Positions 5,348 to 7,524 of a stretch of 7,524 nt of DNA are shown one piece after another. The stretch covers positions 1 to 7,524 of the forward strand of contig CAMOHL010000031.1 of NCBI GenBank assembly GCA_946615295.1, given 5' to 3'. The translations under genes and the position numbers were made by a program. The notes below the pieces were generated by a model. The model saw nothing but the letters and a program-made list of their open reading frames with translations. It had not been told where the DNA came from and made no database searches. Numbering within the stretch: the first letter of the stretch is position 1; each line of letters opens with the position of its first letter. This stretch comes from an uncultured Clostridia bacterium (GTDB lineage: Bacteria; Bacillota; Clostridia; Christensenellales; UBA1242).

Positions 5348-6694
5348 ATGACAGAGATTGAAAAATCAAACAAATTTGTTGAGGACCAAAAAGAATATGG
5401 CGAAAACATAGCAGAATTATACTATGTTGGAAGAGTTTTAAAGAAAAATGGCTTTGAAATATATGATATAGATCAGGCACAAAAAAACTTTCGTCAAATA
5501 ATGAAACTCGACAAAATAGACGAATTAGATGGCTACTATCAAGAAAATAAAAACGGTAATGTAATAGAGCATTTTGTTTCAATAACAAAAGATAATTTTT
5601 ATAATGCTTTTTATGAGCCAATTTGGTTTCGTTTGCAAGAAAATGAAAGAATAAAAGCTCTAGAATGGCTTTTTGAATACATAAAAAACAAACATAATTT
5701 AAATGTAAAAATCATGTATTTACCAAAAGAAAAATTGTTTGCAACTAGTGGAACAATGGGAATAAGCTATGATGAAATTCGCAATGGTAAAAGAGTTGGT
5801 AAAATATATGTAAATCTCAATCAAATTCCATATTATATATCTCCAAATGATTTGATTGTTACGATTGTGCATGAACTTGAACATGCAAAGCAAAGAAAAT
5901 TTATAAAAAACTATGACAATCAAAAAAAAGATTTTTATACGATTTCTCAACTTGGAAAATACTATTCAGACAAATTTAATTTAGATGATATACCACTTGA
6001 TGTAAACGATAAAAAAGTTTTAAAAAGAGCATTGTATAGAATTTGTGAAACTGAAAAGAGTGCTGAACTTCAAGGAATAAAAGTTTTGCAAAAAATAATA
6101 AAACAAAACGAAAAAGACTTTGGACATAATGAAAACATAACACTTAGTTTTAAGCGACTGATGAGAGAATTGTTGATTGGAGATAATCCAATGGATATAA
6201 AACAAACAGATGGCTTATTTACAAATGAATATGTTATTTTGAAGGGACAAGGCGACAATATTTTGAAACTTATGATGCTTAAAACTTACTATGAAGAAAT
6301 AGAAAAAATCGCAGAAAAAGCAATCAATTATGCAACATATCAAAAGGATAAGTTGTTTCAGAAAAAATTGTCAGAGCAAATAACTTTGAATGAATATATG
6401 AATTCAAAAGAAAAATTTGATATTTCATTGAAAGAAAGTACTAAAATTTTTGAAAATGCAAAAGACAAAATCGAAGAAATAAAGAATGCAGTCGTAGAAA
6501 CATACAAAAATGGTGTTTTACCAGAAGAATTTGATATTTCAAAAGAGTGTGAAGTTCTTAATATAACAGATGAAAAGAGTTCTAAATTTCCAAAATGGTT
6601 AAATGAAGAAAAACAAAACTTTTTTGATGAAATTGAAATAATGAAAATTATCAACGATGAAAACAAAAATGATAACAACGAATTGATTAACTAA
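5348..6694 (+). CDS. HExxH metallopeptidase-like protein, paralogue 2
   Basis: This is a 448-residue cytosolic protein collinear with the preceding gene product. Shared landmarks are an N-terminal pattern I-Y-(8)-NFR-I, then NAFYEPIW (near residue 80) and ALEWLFE. The zincin motif is IVHELEHAKQ (H175, E176, H179), followed by CETEKSAELQG (E234, E236, E240), KLMMLK.YY in the middle, a coiled coil, and a terminal LPEEF...VLNI...PKWL. Paralogue 1 has T in the HExxH variable position where this one has E. Both keep H, E, H and the downstream glutamates, so both may be active and may form a heterodimer. The start is set at ATG 5348 because of the GGAG site and because it better matches the length of the other copy; ATG 5324 would add eight residues and overlap the upstream stop. 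The substrate is unknown. The next gene follows after 14 bases in the same operon. Confidence 0.8.
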   Translation: MTEIEKSNKFVEDQKEYGENIAELYYVGRVLKKNGFEIYDIDQAQKNFRQIMKLDKIDELDGYYQENKNGNVIEHFVSITKDNFYNAFYEPIWFRLQENERIKALEWLFEYIKNKHNLNVKIMYLPKEKLFATSGTMGISYDEIRNGKRVGKIYVNLNQIPYYISPNDLIVTIVHELEHAKQRKFIKNYDNQKKDFYTISQLGKYYSDKFNLDDIPLDVNDKKVLKRALYRICETEKSAELQGIKVLQKIIKQNEKDFGHNENITLSFKRLMRELLIGDNPMDIKQTDGLFTNEYVILKGQGDNILKLMMLKTYYEEIEKIAEKAINYATYQKDKLFQKKLSEQITLNEYMNSKEKFDISLKESTKIFENAKDKIEEIKNAVVETYKNGVLPEEFDISKECEVLNITDEKSSKFPKWLNEEKQNFFDEIEIMKIINDENKNDNNELIN

Positions 6695-6708
6695 AAAGAG
6701 GTAACTAT

Positions 6709-7047
6709 ATGAAATTTGAAGATATAAAAAATATTTGCGAAGATTATGATAATAAAAAAATTTGTTTTAATGTAACATACAAAGATGCAAATTTATATAA
6801 TCCAGTTGACAGCACAGTTATGATTATGAAGCTAATGATAAACTATGATATTTTGAATGATGAAAAAAAGTTGACAAACGCTTTAAGACTATTCAATGAA
6901 TATGTAACATTCAAAAAAGTGTCAAACTCAGTAATCTTTGTAACAAACAAGATGAAACTTAGTCTTATAAGATATTATGGTCAAGAATATGAAAGAACAA
7001 CAAAAAAGATAGAAGACCTTAAAAAAGAAGAAGAAAACCAATTGTAA
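6709..7047 (+). CDS. Small hypothetical protein, third gene of the metallopeptidase-like operon
   Basis: I do not recognise this 112-residue protein. A good ribosome site (AGAGGT, seven bases before the ATG) and a 14-base gap tie it to the preceding gene. It begins MKFEDIKNICEDYDNKKICF, then has a probable helical middle (DSTVMIMKLMINYDILNDEKKL, residues about 34-55; NALRLFNEYVTF, about 57-68) and a beta-like VSNSVIFVT. It ends in a strongly charged helix (YERTTKKIEDLKKEEENQ). There are no membrane, signal or enzymatic motifs. Its position as the last, smallest gene behind two putative peptidases suggests a partner, regulator, inhibitor or substrate, but nothing in the sequence decides between these. 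No separate terminator follows; the hairpin at 7140-7165 is the first candidate. Confidence 0.75.
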   Translation: MKFEDIKNICEDYDNKKICFNVTYKDANLYNPVDSTVMIMKLMINYDILNDEKKLTNALRLFNEYVTFKKVSNSVIFVTNKMKLSLIRYYGQEYERTTKKIEDLKKEEENQL

Positions 7048-7107
7048 TACTACAATATTGATAATTCACATTATTTATATAAAATATATAAAAAATTAGA
7101 ACTTTAC

Positions 7108-7136
7108 TTGACAATCACTTATTTTTGTGATAAATT
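7108..7136 (+). promoter_or_regulatory. Promoter of rplU
   Basis: An exact TTGACA (7108-7113) is followed after 17 bases by TAAATT (7131-7136), a four-of-six match to the -10 box. Transcription would start near 7143, about 80 bases before the L21 start codon and at the base of the hairpin described next. Before it, 7048-7107 is AT-rich with no recognised element. Confidence 0.65.
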
Positions 7137-7139
7137 ATA

Positions 7140-7165
7140 CTCGTCCACATAGGACGGGTTTTTTT
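7140..7165 (+). terminator. Hairpin with U-tract at the head of the rplU leader
   Basis: A stem of five perfect base pairs (CGTCC 7142-7146 with GGACG 7152-7156), extended by a U-G and a C-G pair (7140-7141 with 7157-7158), is followed by seven T residues (7159-7165). It can terminate transcripts arriving from the upstream operon, which has no other terminator. A transcript from the rplU promoter would begin about inside the 5' arm, so for that RNA it may instead be the first stem of the leader. Confidence 0.7.
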
Positions 7166-7215
7166 AAAGTGCAAATTTTTGCCACCTTATCCTAGTGAGT
7201 TATGCTAAAAGGAGG
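7166..7215 (+). promoter_or_regulatory. Ribosomal protein L21 leader-like region and ribosome binding site
   Basis: After the first hairpin comes a second imperfect stem (GTG-CAAA 7169-7175 with TTTGC-CAC 7178-7185, one bulged base). A single-stranded stretch follows in which TCCTA (7190-7194) can pair with TAGGA (7150-7154) of the first hairpin, a possible pseudoknot or alternative pairing. Firmicutes rplU mRNAs are known to carry a conserved L21 leader thought to allow autoregulation. Position and layout fit, but I judge this by eye. The strong AAAGGAGG (7208-7215) is eight bases from the ATG. Confidence 0.6.
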
Positions 7216-7223
7216 ATATTCAG

Positions 7224-7524
7224 ATGTATGCTATAGTTCTTACAGGAGGAAAACAATACAAAGTTAGCGAAGGCGACCTTATCAATGTTGAAAAACTCAA
7301 CCTTGAAGCTGGTGCTCAAGTAAAACTTGATGTGTTGATGCTTTGTGATGGTGAAACAGTCAAAGCAGGTAATCCTTATGTTGAAGGCAGTGAAGTTGTT
7401 GCCGAAGTTGTTAGTCAAGGCAAAGCTCCAAAAATTTATGTTTTGAGATACAAAGCAAAAAAGAGAGTAAGAAAACTTCAAGGTCATCGTCAACCATACA
7501 CAACACTCAAAATTGTTAGTGTAA
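7224..7524 (+). CDS. rplU: Ribosomal protein L21 (bL21), 3' end cut by the window
   Basis: L21 binds 23S rRNA in the large ribosomal subunit. One hundred codons are visible from the ATG at 7224 and the frame is still open at the edge. The usual length is about 102-104 residues, so only a few codons are missing. Diagnostic features are the start MYAIVLTGGKQYKV, EKL near residue 23, GNPYVEG near 49, and the basic RNA-binding end YKAKKRVRKLQGHRQPYT (about 75-93). In Firmicutes rplU is normally followed by the Prp protease gene and rpmA (L27), and preceded by spoIVFB; here spoIVFB lies about 6.2 kb upstream. A strong AAAGGAGG site and a structured leader precede it. The codons contain visibly more C and G than the insert genes, as expected for a highly expressed core gene. 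Confidence 0.97.
   Translation, partial: MYAIVLTGGKQYKVSEGDLINVEKLNLEAGAQVKLDVLMLCDGETVKAGNPYVEGSEVVAEVVSQGKAPKIYVLRYKAKKRVRKLQGHRQPYTTLKIVSV

Noticed and set aside
5157..5621. Long minus-strand open frame opposite the metallopeptidase-like genes
   Set aside because: It spans the junction of two well-supported plus-strand genes, has no ribosome site, and its Phe/Leu/His-rich translation is the typical shadow of A-rich coding DNA.
6793..6870. Similarity of the 112-residue protein (MKLM...EKKL) to the KLMMLK.YY segment of the two metallopeptidase-like proteins
   Set aside because: Only a few residues match without a gap, which is not enough to claim common origin in such Lys/Met/Leu-rich sequences.
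7200..7493. Minus-strand open frame across the rplU region
   Set aside because: It overlaps the unmistakable L21 coding sequence and its ribosome binding site.
1..7524. CRISPR array, tRNA, rRNA, integrase or insertion sequence
   Set aside because: Reading both strands I found no regularly spaced repeats, cloverleaf, transposase or recombinase motif.

Overview
The window is a very AT-rich stretch of a Firmicutes-type chromosome, most likely a low-GC member of the Clostridia. The evidence is a SpoIVFB-type sporulation protease near the left edge, ribosomal protein L21 (rplU) running off the right edge behind a structured leader, Shine-Dalgarno sites of the AGGAGG/AAAGG type, and TGA used as a stop codon. 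In Bacillus and many relatives spoIVFB is followed almost directly by rplU. Here about 6.2 kb lies between them. I read this as a conserved backbone (both ends) carrying an accessory insert (about 970-7107). No integrase, transposase or tRNA boundary is visible.

Layout. Positions 1-146 hold the tail of an unidentified membrane protein. 148-969 is spoIVFB, closed by a strong intrinsic terminator (973-1011). At 1012-1518 is a three-helix membrane protein resembling the Pycsar effector PycTM (DUF5706 type), whose ATG touches the terminator T-tract. 1586-2008 is an unknown 140-residue protein. It converges on an unknown minus-strand gene (2017-2457), a predicted helical bundle. Divergent from that gene is a membrane-anchored HAMP/class III nucleotide cyclase with a C-terminal TPR-like tail (2591-3874), closed by a terminator at 3873-3900. 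A perfect consensus promoter (TTGACA-17-TATAAT, 3985-4013) then drives three genes: two tandem paralogous HExxH metallopeptidase-like proteins (4032-5327 and 5348-6694) and a small acidic/basic protein (6709-7047). A promoter, a hairpin with U-tract and an L21-leader-like region precede rplU (7224 to the edge).

How the genes may work together. A PycTM-like effector and a class III cyclase in one island recall the Pycsar anti-phage system, in which a pyrimidine cyclase makes cCMP or cUMP and the nucleotide triggers a membrane effector. The cyclase keeps both metal aspartates and the transition-state Asn/Arg, but has Arg instead of Lys at the base-selecting position. The two genes do not form a simple operon: about 1.07 kb and a minus-strand gene separate them. 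The cyclase also has the architecture of ordinary signalling cyclases, so the pairing is a hypothesis. The tandem metallopeptidase-like pair with its small partner looks like a separate self-contained unit that I cannot assign to a known system.
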